From NCBI GenBank assembly GCA_002311635.1, contig DBZJ01000009.1:11876-75875 (forward strand): DNA of 64,000 nucleotides, written 5' to 3'. Positions 55,021 to 62,566 of this stretch are shown here, in pieces. This stretch comes from Syntrophaceae bacterium UBA1163. Lineage in GTDB: Bacteria > Desulfobacterota > BSN033 > UBA1163. How positions within the stretch are numbered: position 1 is the stretch's first letter; the number at the start of each line of letters is the position of its first letter. A program made the translations under genes and the position numbers. The notes below the pieces were generated by a model. The model was not told where the DNA came from, made no database searches, and worked only from the letters and a program-made list of their open reading frames with translations.

Positions 55021-55656
55021 TTATTTAAAATTTTTCTCGCCGGTTCGGATCTCGATATTCAGCATATTTTCTCGAGGAGGCAGAACGCAGACGAATTTTT
55101 CGTTATACGCGCAAGAGGGATTATAGGCCATATTGAAGTCCAAGACCATCTTATAATCTGTCAGGACTTCGGCATCGAGATACCTTCCACCTTCATAAGT
55201 CTCTTCTCCGTTCGTCTTATCTTTAAAAGGAACGAAAAGATAATCGCTCAAAATGGATTTGTAAATTTCAATAGCATATTGCTTCCCATCCAGCGTAAAA
55301 TGGAATTTCCCGTAGCTAAGATAACGCTTGTTTGTCCCTTTGTTCGTTAGGAAGGTGGCATAATATTTCGGGTTATTGATATTGAAAACGAAGCGCTCGA
55401 TCTTGCCAGAAAAGATATACCCGGGGTTGAAAGGATAGTATTTTAACCCCTTAAAGTTTCTTTTGTCATGAGGAAGAAGCGGAGAACGCTGATGGTCTCT
55501 AAAAAAGGCATCTCGTTCTTTTCTCCACTCGAGAACCCGTTGCTCTTCGAGTTTCATTTCTTCCTGGGTCCCTCCGCCTACCGCAACAGGAATTCCTTGA
55601 ATCAGAGTGAAAATTCCGATCATCCATAGAATAGAAATGATTTTCCTTTTCTTCAT
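55021..55656 (-). CDS. DUF1684 domain protein, exported
   Basis: 211 residues from ATG 55656 (a longer frame reaches 55713). Signal peptide or membrane anchor (IISILWMIGIFTLIQGIPVAVG), then the DUF1684 pattern: WRKERDAFFRDHQRSPL, FKGLKYYPFNP, YLSYGKFHFTLDGKQYAIEIYKS, LFVPFKDKTNGEETYEGGRYLDAE and VLDFNMAYNPSCAYNEKFVCVLPP. DUF1684 proteins are common but uncharacterised. It is divergent from the modE gene and shares the promoter region. Confidence 0.85.
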   Translation of the reverse strand: MKKRKIISILWMIGIFTLIQGIPVAVGGGTQEEMKLEEQRVLEWRKERDAFFRDHQRSPLLPHDKRNFKGLKYYPFNPGYIFSGKIERFVFNINNPKYYATFLTNKGTNKRYLSYGKFHFTLDGKQYAIEIYKSILSDYLFVPFKDKTNGEETYEGGRYLDAEVLTDYKMVLDFNMAYNPSCAYNEKFVCVLPPRENMLNIEIRTGEKNFK

Positions 55657-55755
55657 GCCGAGCCACCAAAACCTCCCGTATCTTAACAAATAGGATACCC
55701 AGGCGCAAATCATCTATCATCTTGACAGGGTGAACGGCATTCAGTATATTGGCGT

Positions 55756-55779
55756 TATACGCAATAAAGAATAACGGAG
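55756..55779 (+). promoter_or_regulatory. ModE-type operator
   Basis: CGTTAT-N12-ATAACG, the same 24-bp size and arm sequence as the ModE box before the modABC operon of E. coli. It ends 10 bp before the modE start, so ModE should repress this operon when molybdate (or tungstate) is plentiful. Confidence 0.75.
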
Positions 55780-55789
55780 CGGGTAAACC

Positions 55790-56125
55790 ATGAAGATCGG
55801 TTATAAAGTCTGGCTTGACAATCATGGGAAGGCCTTTGGAGATGGCCCTTATGAGCTTTTGAGGCGAGTGGAAAAACTGCTGTCCCTTCACCAAGCGGCC
55901 AATCAAATGGGTATGTCCTACAGCAAGGCATGGCGCTTAATCCAGACCCTGGAAGAAAGGCTTGGCTTTGCTCTTCTGGAGCGGAAGGTCGGCGGCCCAT
56001 CCGGAGGAGGGTCCCGGGTCACCTCCCAGGGAAAAGATCTCATGAGCCGATATGAGCGATTTCGGAAGGACGTGGAAAAGGGACTGCTGAAAATCTATGA
56101 TAAACATTTTGGGCCGCGGAAATAA
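55790..56125 (+). CDS. modE: ModE-type N-terminal domain regulator
   Basis: 111 residues, only the winged-helix part of ModE: FGDGPYELLRRVEKLLSLHQAANQMGMSYSKAWRLIQTLEERLGFALLERKVGGPSGGGSRVT. The MopI molybdate-binding domains are absent, so it either needs a partner or does not sense the oxyanion by itself. Such short ModE proteins are common outside enterics. It overlaps modA by 29 bases and has its own operator upstream. Confidence 0.87.
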   Translation: MKIGYKVWLDNHGKAFGDGPYELLRRVEKLLSLHQAANQMGMSYSKAWRLIQTLEERLGFALLERKVGGPSGGGSRVTSQGKDLMSRYERFRKDVEKGLLKIYDKHFGPRK

Positions 56126-56906
56126 AAGGACGGCAAGGAATTCCTTGATCACCCTCCTTCTCGCTGTCTCGGTGATCCATAGTGCTCAATCCTTGTTTGC
56201 CGAGCCAGCAAAAGAGATTACCGTCTCCGCTGCGATTAGCCTCAAAGACGCATTTGTAGAGATCGGGAAGATCTTTAAAGAGAGGCACCCAGGAGTGAAG
56301 CTGGTCTTTAATTTTGCCGCCTCAGGGGATCTTGCAAGGCAGATTGAGGCCGGCGCCCCCGTCGACCTATTCGCCTCTGCGGCACAAAATGACATGGACG
56401 ATATTGACCGCAAAGGCCTCCTTGTGGCCAATTCGAGGGCTAATTTTGCGAGCAATAAAATGGTCTTGGTAAAACCCGCTCGTTCAAGAATCCCCGTAAA
56501 CTCATTTCAAGACCTCCAAAAAAATGAGATAAAAAGGGTGGTCATCGGAAATCCCAAAACGGTTCCGGCAGGGAGATATGCGGAAGGGATTTTAAGATAT
56601 TTTAGTTTATGGGATGTGGTCAAGGAAAAACTTGTCTTTGCTGAACACGTCAGACAGGTTTTGGACTATGTTGATAGGAATGAAGTCGATGCAGCCATTC
56701 TCTATTCAACAGACGCCTTCCTCAGAGATAAGCAAGTTAAGACGGTCGCCGTGGCACCGGACGGGAGCCATCAGCCTATTATCTATTCTATTGCTACCGT
56801 CAAGGGGACCAAGAATGAGAATTTAGCGAAATCATTTATTTCTCTTATCCTGTCTGAAGAGGGGAAAAAGGTTCTTCAGAAATTTGGATTCGGGATATTA
56901 AAATAA
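56097..56906 (+). CDS. modA: ModA, molybdate/tungstate-binding protein
   Basis: 269 residues. Signal peptide (SLITLLLAVSVIHSAQSLFA), then ITVSAAISLKDAFVEIGKIFKERHPG, LVFNFAASGDLARQIEAGAPVDLFASAAQ, VVIGNPKTVPAGRYAEGIL and DAAILYSTDA: the ModA fold with the oxyanion-contacting Ser in SAAISLKDA and the second in AASGDLARQ. Sequence alone cannot split molybdate from tungstate. The BamB-like enzyme at 62567 suggests that tungstate matters. Confidence 0.9.
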   Translation: MINILGRGNKRTARNSLITLLLAVSVIHSAQSLFAEPAKEITVSAAISLKDAFVEIGKIFKERHPGVKLVFNFAASGDLARQIEAGAPVDLFASAAQNDMDDIDRKGLLVANSRANFASNKMVLVKPARSRIPVNSFQDLQKNEIKRVVIGNPKTVPAGRYAEGILRYFSLWDVVKEKLVFAEHVRQVLDYVDRNEVDAAILYSTDAFLRDKQVKTVAVAPDGSHQPIIYSIATVKGTKNENLAKSFISLILSEEGKKVLQKFGFGILK

Positions 56907-56912
56907 AAAGCC

Positions 56913-57578
56913 ATGGAAAGCACCCTCTTATTCTCTCTGAGACTTTCCGTACAGGTGGCATTGGCCGCAACGTTCCTGATTGTGATGGTAGGCGTTACGG
57001 CCGCGTATCTCCTTGCGAGCAAGAACTTCAAGGGAAAGGAGTTTATTGATATACTCTTCACCCTCCCTCTGGTACTGCCGCCCACGGTGACCGGCTATTA
57101 TCTGATTATACTCTTCGGGAGAAATGGTCTGATCGGTAGATTTGTTTACGACTGGACAGGATGGGGGATCATGTTTACCTGGTACGCAGCCGTCCTTGCC
57201 TCCTTTGTGGTAGCTCTGCCGCTGATGATCAGGACCACAAGAGCCGCTATCGAATCCGTAGACAAGAGTCTCATCAACGCGTCGCTCACCTTGGGCCATT
57301 CGGAATTTGAAACGGCCCTCCGGGTCGTGCTTCCTCTTGCAAAAAAGGGCATCCTTGCCGGAACGGTCCTTTCCTTTGCCAGGGCGATGGGAGAATTTGG
57401 TGCCACCCTGATGGTTGCAGGAAATATCCCTGGAAAAACAAACACCATGCCCCTTGCGATTTATACCTCCGCGAGCAGTGGGGATTGGTCAAAGGCCAAT
57501 GTCATGGTCATTTTCTTTTCTCTCCTATCAGGGCTATTTCTTTATATCGCAAACCAATTTACCAAAAGGACGATCTAA
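56913..57578 (+). CDS. modB: ModB, molybdate ABC transporter permease
   Basis: 221 residues, five to six membrane helices. The EAA loop that contacts ModC reads INASLTLGHSEFETALRVVLPLAKKGILAGTVLSFARAMGEFGATLMVAGN. It starts six bases after modA, and its stop overlaps the modC start (TAATG). Confidence 0.9.
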   Translation: MESTLLFSLRLSVQVALAATFLIVMVGVTAAYLLASKNFKGKEFIDILFTLPLVLPPTVTGYYLIILFGRNGLIGRFVYDWTGWGIMFTWYAAVLASFVVALPLMIRTTRAAIESVDKSLINASLTLGHSEFETALRVVLPLAKKGILAGTVLSFARAMGEFGATLMVAGNIPGKTNTMPLAIYTSASSGDWSKANVMVIFFSLLSGLFLYIANQFTKRTI

Positions 57579-58288
57579 TGGGATTATCAGTAAAATTGTT
57601 GAAAAAAGTCAAAGGATTTACCCTTGACGTGGAATGGAAGATAGGGAATGAGCTCGCCATTCTTTTTGGTTATTCGGGGTCGGGGAAATCCTTAACCCTT
57701 CAATGCGTCGCCGGTCTTATGGAACCTGACGAAGGGTTCATTCGCTCCAACGGGGACCTCTTTTTCGATAGCACCTTGGAAATAGATGTGCCTCCTCAAA
57801 AACGATCCTTCGGATATGTCTTCCAGGATCGTGTTCTTTTCCCCCATATGACCGTGAGAGGAAACATAGCCTACGGGCTCAAGGGACTGCGTCATTCCGA
57901 CATAAAGGATAAAGTGGGCCAAATGATGAACCTGTTTCACCTCCAGGGGTTGGAAGACAAGTTCCCTTCGGAAATCTCCGGAGGTCAAAAACAGAGAGTC
58001 GCGCTTGCGAGAGCCCTCATCCGGAGACCCAAAGCGCTCCTTTTAGATGAACCCTTTTCAGCGCTCGATGGCCCGATACGGCTGGAAATGAGACGGCTCC
58101 TGAAGGATATCAGAAATGATTTTGATATCCCAGTGGTCCTCGTGACGCATGATGTGATCGAAGCTTATGCCATGGCCGACAAAATCATTGTCTATTCAGA
58201 AGGGAGAGTCGTTAAGACAGGTTCGCCATCCGAAATCTTTTATCTCCCGGTAGGCTCAGAGGTGGAACCACTTCGGGATAGAATTTGA
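57578..58288 (+). CDS. modC: ModC, molybdate ABC transporter ATPase (short form)
   Basis: 236 residues from ATG 57578; a longer frame from 57485 lies within modB. Walker A GYSGSGKS, signature ISGGQKQRVALARAL, Walker B ALLLDEPFSALD and the switch His in LVTHDVIEA. It lacks the C-terminal TOBE/Mop domain present in E. coli ModC, so it should not be inhibited by molybdate in that way. It completes modABC. Confidence 0.9.
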   Translation: MGLSVKLLKKVKGFTLDVEWKIGNELAILFGYSGSGKSLTLQCVAGLMEPDEGFIRSNGDLFFDSTLEIDVPPQKRSFGYVFQDRVLFPHMTVRGNIAYGLKGLRHSDIKDKVGQMMNLFHLQGLEDKFPSEISGGQKQRVALARALIRRPKALLLDEPFSALDGPIRLEMRRLLKDIRNDFDIPVVLVTHDVIEAYAMADKIIVYSEGRVVKTGSPSEIFYLPVGSEVEPLRDRI

Positions 58289-58683
58289 AACCTCCCAACG
58301 AAAGGGGGAGCCTCGAGGGGTGGCGGGGAAAGCATTACTGCCCCACTGTCTTATTACGACGCGGCCTCTGCTCAATCTCCTCTCCCCGTCTGTTTTCGGC
58401 TTATGGTGTGCACATGTTTGTTACCCGTTGTGCACAAATGCCCCTTCTCCCAGACCCATCGGTTGCCATCCAGAATTAAAATGAAGACAAATGCGGCCAG
58501 GGCCAAATAAATCGAAATACGGTTGCTTGTATCCGGCACTAGTATTGCCCGCCATAGGAATGTCAGGTTTTCCGGCCCCCCGTCAGGACGGAACAGGGCA
58601 CTTGCTGGCTAAAGGACGGCGGTTGCAATCCTCTTATTTCATTCGAACTTCTGGCATAGAGGTCTTCGTTTAGGGGGAAAGCC
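58289..58683. other. gene-free gap with two TGTGCACA palindromes
   Basis: No gene. The eight-base palindrome TGTGCACA occurs at 58407-58414 and 58429-58436, 22 bp apart start to start, i.e. two helical turns, on one DNA face. Such pairs can be operator sites. The rest is featureless. Confidence 0.4.
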
Positions 58684-59073
58684 ATGGACATTCCGATGGA
58701 GCCAAAAACATTTGGCCTTCTGGTAGCCATCCTGTTTTCCCTTGTCTCTCTTCTTGTCAATCTCCTTCAGCGCCGTTACGCAAAGAGCCGTTTCGGGCGT
58801 ACCCTGAGAAAGGAAGAGTCCGTCGTGAAATTCCTGGGAGCAATAGATAAAAATCTCGGTAAACTGGAAGTCAGTTGCACCCTCGAACTGCAAGGGGTAA
58901 GCTCCCCCCAGGAAGTGGGGAAAAAGATCCATGTGGTACGGAATGAGATTCAATCAGCTATTGCTAACATAGAGGAACATCTTCGCTCCTTTCGTCAGTA
59001 CCGGCGAAAAGAAAAAAAACGGGGAAAACAGAGAAAAGGGTTGGAGAAATCATACCAGAGATCGTCAGGATGA
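58684..59073 (+). CDS. small membrane-anchored protein, unknown function
   Basis: 129 residues with AGGGGGAAAG upstream. One membrane helix (FGLLVAILFSLVSLLVNLL) is followed by a cytosolic part that is basic and coiled (VVKFLGAIDKNLGKLEVS; VGKKIHVVRNEIQSAIANIEEHLRSFRQYRRKEKKRGKQRK). I do not recognise the family. It lies between modC and mobB but on the opposite strand to mobB. Confidence 0.55.
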   Translation: MDIPMEPKTFGLLVAILFSLVSLLVNLLQRRYAKSRFGRTLRKEESVVKFLGAIDKNLGKLEVSCTLELQGVSSPQEVGKKIHVVRNEIQSAIANIEEHLRSFRQYRRKEKKRGKQRKGLEKSYQRSSG

Positions 59074-59181
59074 GGGGCTTCATGATAAACGTGACCTTGC
59101 CCTATCGCTGCGCAATTCTGGGGACCGTTGTCGGTCGTTCATGCACCATTTCGGCCGGGGAGGTAGATTTTCTAAATAGGA

Positions 59182-59847
59182 CTATCCCGACTGCCCTTCG
59201 CCTTCAATTCGAATCTCGATAGATTCGGACGTTTGACATCCTCTCAGAGCTGAAAGCATCCCTTTGATCGTCTTGCTTAAGAAATCTCTGACGAAAGGGG
59301 TCATGGGAATTGGCCTTCCATCCACCCTTAGAAAGATCTCCTTCTCTTTCTTCGATTTCAGGATGTCTTTCTCGATAAAGTTGGCTAAACCCCTCATATC
59401 TTCAAGGTCGAAGCAGGGAACGCCCACACGAAATTTTTGGTTCGAAACGATAGCAATGAGGTTATCTTTCTTTGCGCAGAGGAGTTTCTTGTGTTTCTCC
59501 TTCCGAAAAATCTCAATCTTAGGCTGAACATCTCTTTTGTATCCTTCAGAGAGGATAAGGTCCACATCCTGAATCCATTTCCTGCGGATCTCATCCAGGG
59601 TTAAATCCTTTTCCACATCCCGAATCAGGGCGAGCTTTTGCGGCGACGAGATGACGACGGTGTGTGCCCCTGCTTGCTTATGTCGCCAGCTATCTTTCCC
59701 TTCTCGATCCACTTCAAACCCGTGCATGTCGTGCTTGACCGTTGCAACCCGGTAACCCCGCCGGGTCAACTCGGGGACCAATTTTTCAATCAGCGTGGTT
59801 TTTCCGCTGTCCGATTTTCCAACGATAGAAATGATGGGGATCATCAT
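59182..59847 (-). CDS. mobB: MobB, molybdopterin-guanine dinucleotide biosynthesis adapter
   Basis: 221 residues. P-loop ISIVGKSDSGKTTLIEKLVPEL, then VATVKHDMHGFEVDREGKDSWRHKQAGAHTVVISSP and LILSEGYKRDVQPKIEIFRKE are the MobB signature. The last 60 residues (FLRVDGRPIPMTPFVRDFLSKTIKGMLSALRGC) form an extension often seen in anaerobes and are of unknown role. MobB helps MobA attach GMP to molybdopterin; for tungstoenzymes a similar step may be used. Confidence 0.88.
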   Translation of the reverse strand: MMIPIISIVGKSDSGKTTLIEKLVPELTRRGYRVATVKHDMHGFEVDREGKDSWRHKQAGAHTVVISSPQKLALIRDVEKDLTLDEIRRKWIQDVDLILSEGYKRDVQPKIEIFRKEKHKKLLCAKKDNLIAIVSNQKFRVGVPCFDLEDMRGLANFIEKDILKSKKEKEIFLRVDGRPIPMTPFVRDFLSKTIKGMLSALRGCQTSESIEIRIEGEGQSG

Positions 59848-59857
59848 AACCCCTCTA

Positions 59858-59994
59858 AAAGGATTCGAGGATTCAAGGGTCCAAGGGGTCGAGTGTCAAC
59901 ATTGAATTCATTTTTACAATGGCTAAACATTGATCCACTCCGTCCATCCCTTAGTGTCACTGGAATCCTTGAACCCTAGCCCCCCTTGAACTCT
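59858..59994. repeat. repeat-word region between mobB and moeA
   Basis: GGATTCGAGGATTCAAGGGTCCAAGGGGTCG on one side and GGAATCCTTGAACCCTAGCCCCCCTTGAACTC on the other mirror each other. The words also occur at 26727-26752 and 34918-34985. Confidence 0.55.
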
Positions 59995-61209
59995 TCAAAG
60001 GGTATTATCGAGCAACTGGACTTTGACCTTCTCCCCTGCTCTCACGATCTCCCGGTCCTCGGGGATGACGATCAAGCCATTTGCCTTAACCATGGATCTT
60101 AGAATTCCAGACCCCTGCTCTCCGGTGGTGGTGACGACGTATTGATCCTTTTCAAGAGAGACGAACCCTCTGACGAAATAACGCCTTCCGATGATCTTCT
60201 TTATCTCCTCTTTTAGCGTGGCCTCGACCAGGGGCCGGAAAATGTGACGGCAGCCCATCATCTTCAAAAGAGAAGGTCTCACAAACTGCTCAAAAGAAAT
60301 CATGGATGAGACGGGGTTGCCGGGAAGACCGAACACGGGCTTTTCTCCAATCCTCCCAAAAGCCAAGGGTTGCCCGGGCCTCATGGCCACTTTCCAAAAT
60401 ACCATCTCCATACCCAACTGTTTCATGACATCCTTGACGAAATCATAATCACCCACCGAAACCCCGGCTGAAGAGATGAGGACATCTGCTCGGATTCCCT
60501 GGCGAAGTTTCTCCTCGATCTCCTCTTTCCGATCCCTGGCAATACCCAGTTGAAGGGGGATGGCCCCACAATCTTTCACCTGGGCCCCTAAGGTGTACGA
60601 ATTACTTGAGATGATTTTGACCCCATCCAAATCCCCATCCACATCGACTAACTCGTCTCCGGTGCAGAGAATGGCGACCAGCGGCTTCTGATAGACAGAG
60701 ACAAAAGAGCGTCCTACGGAAGCAAGCATTCCCACCTCGGCAGGACGCACAATATCTCCTCCGGAGATCACACGATCTCCTTGTTTCACATCCTCGCCGG
60801 ACTCCCGGATGTTTTCACCAATACCAGTCGCTTTGAAGATTAACACGGATCCATCTTCCTTCTTCGTCACCTCAACGGGTACAACCGTATCTGCTCCTTT
60901 TGGAATGGGAGCGCCCGTCATAATTCGGACGGCCTTTCCCCTCTCGACGGTCTTGGTTGAAACAAAACCTGCGGGAAGATCTTCGATCACGACTAATCGC
61001 ACAGGATGATCTTGCGAGGCCTGCCGAACATCCTCTGATCTCAGGGCATACCCATCCATTGCTGAATTATCCAAGGGGGGGATATTTCTCTTGGCGAAGA
61101 TGTCTTCCGCGATCACCCTTCCTAAAGCATCTAAAAGGGATACCTTTTCGAATCCTAAGGGCTGGACGTGAGAAAGAATCTTATCTAAGGCTTCATCAAC
61201 CGGGATCAT
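59995..61209 (-). CDS. moeA: MoeA, molybdopterin molybdotransferase
   Basis: 404 residues from ATG 61209 (TTG at 61215 is also in frame). Domains in MoeA order: N-terminal PLDNSAMDGYALRSEDV, IMTGAPIPKGADTVVPVE, the MoCF-binding domain with AILCTGDEL and SAGVSVGDYDFVKDV, FGLPGNPVSSMISFEQFVRP and a C-terminal beta domain (VRAGEKVKVQLL). It inserts Mo (or W) in molybdopterin. It is on the same strand as mobB, upstream of it. Confidence 0.92.
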   Translation of the reverse strand: MIPVDEALDKILSHVQPLGFEKVSLLDALGRVIAEDIFAKRNIPPLDNSAMDGYALRSEDVRQASQDHPVRLVVIEDLPAGFVSTKTVERGKAVRIMTGAPIPKGADTVVPVEVTKKEDGSVLIFKATGIGENIRESGEDVKQGDRVISGGDIVRPAEVGMLASVGRSFVSVYQKPLVAILCTGDELVDVDGDLDGVKIISSNSYTLGAQVKDCGAIPLQLGIARDRKEEIEEKLRQGIRADVLISSAGVSVGDYDFVKDVMKQLGMEMVFWKVAMRPGQPLAFGRIGEKPVFGLPGNPVSSMISFEQFVRPSLLKMMGCRHIFRPLVEATLKEEIKKIIGRRYFVRGFVSLEKDQYVVTTTGEQGSGILRSMVKANGLIVIPEDREIVRAGEKVKVQLLDNTL

Positions 61210-61215
61210 ACGCAA

Positions 61216-61668
61216 AATATAACATAAAATTTATTCCATGGGAATTCAGGCGGACCTCAGCCTTCCCTCTCTCTTTTGAGGCGGTGTCGCATTTGAACGG
61301 AAAAAGATAAAAACGAGACAACCCCCTGAGGGAGAGGAAATTGCTGATTCGATATACGTGATTGAGGGCCATTGTGAGCGCCACCAAGAACCTGCGGAGT
61401 CGCTCCTTATGGGCAAGTGGAAAACAGGGTGGAAAGACGAGAAATGCGTAGAAATTATCCAAAAGTCTCTTGGTCTTAACGGTGGGATTTAAGGTGGAGG
61501 CTTATCCATTAAAAAGGCTTTCAAATTCAATATGTTATACAAATTTGTTCTTCACAATTTCTCCCCTTGACAATTTTTCTGCCCCTGTCTTATAATTACT
61601 TTGTAGCTATATTGTGATTACATGATCCTTTGCGCGTCTCGTAGATTTGAAACAACCTAATTTAAACG
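61216..61668. other. gap with a strong promoter and no convincing gene
   Basis: Frames at 61196-61462 lack family features and are not called. The notable element is the promoter at 61567-61596 for the genes to the right. Confidence 0.5.
61567..61596 (+). promoter_or_regulatory. near-consensus sigma-70 promoter
   Basis: TTGACA (61567-61572), 18 bp, TATAAT (61591-61596), 72 bp before the DUF2080 gene. It is the best consensus promoter in the window and may drive 61669-62314, perhaps also the BamB-like gene. Confidence 0.7.
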
Positions 61669-61866
61669 ATGCCTCCTAAGAAAGCTCTATTGCCTTACAC
61701 GCCAACTCAGATGGAAGAACTGAATTTTGTTCAGAACAAATCCAAGTTCGAACTCTACGGCGAAGAGATGATTGAGAAGGTTGTCAAACTGAGCGGGAAC
61801 AGTGGTCGAGTCTATCTTCCTCCGGAGTGGGTGGGAAAGCATGTCAAGATCATCCGTATCGACTGA
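61669..61866 (+). CDS. DUF2080 family (transposon-associated) small protein
   Basis: 65 residues. The C-terminal part, EEMIEKVVKLSGNSGRVYLPPEWVGKHVKIIRID, is the DUF2080 pattern, an AbrB/SpoVT-like strand set first noted next to archaeal transposons. No transposase lies beside it. It is followed eight bases later by a GNAT gene, likely in one transcript. Confidence 0.75.
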   Translation: MPPKKALLPYTPTQMEELNFVQNKSKFELYGEEMIEKVVKLSGNSGRVYLPPEWVGKHVKIIRID

Positions 61867-61873
61867 CCCAGGA

Positions 61874-62314
61874 ATGTTAAAGGGAATCAAAATCCGAAAG
61901 ATTGGAACTGACAATATCCCTGAGATGGTTGCCATCCAAGAAGCCATATTACAGAAAAAGGTTTCCAAAAAGTGGATCCGAATGGTAAAGGCCCGCTTAA
62001 CAAAACAAGAAGCCGTGGGTTTCGTTGCCTCCATGGATGATCGAGTTGCCGGATTTATCATCGGAGAGATCAAAGGTGGAAGCTTTGGTTTGGAGCAGAG
62101 CGGCTGGATCGAAGTGGTTGGAGTCCATCCCGGGCACATGGGAGTTGGAATCGGCCGGGTCCTCGCCAAGAAACTCTTCGACTTTTTTGAGAAAAAGGGG
62201 ATCCGGGACATCTACACCACGGTGCTCTGGGATGCGGGTGATATGCTTTCCTTCTTCAAGGCGATTGGCTTTGACCGTTCACCATTTATCAATCTCAGGA
62301 AACATTTGGATTGA
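61874..62314 (+). CDS. GNAT family N-acetyltransferase
   Basis: 146 residues from ATG 61874 (a longer frame from 61802 overlaps the previous gene). The acetyl-CoA site reads VVGVHPGHMGVGIGRVLAKKLFDFFEKKGI (motif A, V-x-P-x-x-x-G-x-G-x-G/A), with IGEIKGGSFGLEQSGWIE before it and LWDAGDMLSFFKAIGFDRS after it. The substrate is unknown; the closest style is RimI-like. Confidence 0.85.
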   Translation: MLKGIKIRKIGTDNIPEMVAIQEAILQKKVSKKWIRMVKARLTKQEAVGFVASMDDRVAGFIIGEIKGGSFGLEQSGWIEVVGVHPGHMGVGIGRVLAKKLFDFFEKKGIRDIYTTVLWDAGDMLSFFKAIGFDRSPFINLRKHLD

Positions 62315-62424
62315 GGCCTTCTGCCCTAGCGGGGAGAGAGGGTGCCAAAAACATGAACAACCTGCGCAGTGGAATGCCATGGCTGCCGAGACACCTATCA
62401 GCTTGTTGGAAAAATCATTTTTTG

Positions 62425-62549
62425 CAGGTTACTCAAAAATGCCCATATGCAAAGCGCCCGAAATCCTGAGGAGTGAGGCGTGCTTGGGTGTACGCCGCAA
62501 TGACGAAGGATGAGGGCAACGCCGCAGATGGGCGTTTTTCAGTAACCTG
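62425..62549. repeat. MITE-like element with ~25-bp inverted ends
   Basis: CAGGTTACTCAAAAATGCCC opens at 62425, and its near-complement GGGCGTTTTTCAGTAACCTG closes at 62549. The 75 bp between contain GCGCCCGAAATCC and GCCGCAATGACGAAGG words. It codes for nothing and sits 17 bp before the oxidoreductase start. The form suggests a miniature inverted-repeat element or a strong hairpin in the transcript leader. Confidence 0.7.
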
Positions 62550-62566
62550 ATCGAGGGGCTAAAAAA

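Noticed and set aside
55097-55123. Second ModE-like box (CGTTAT...ATTATA)
   Set aside because: It lies inside the DUF1684 coding sequence, spacing is 13 instead of 12, and the right arm is imperfect.
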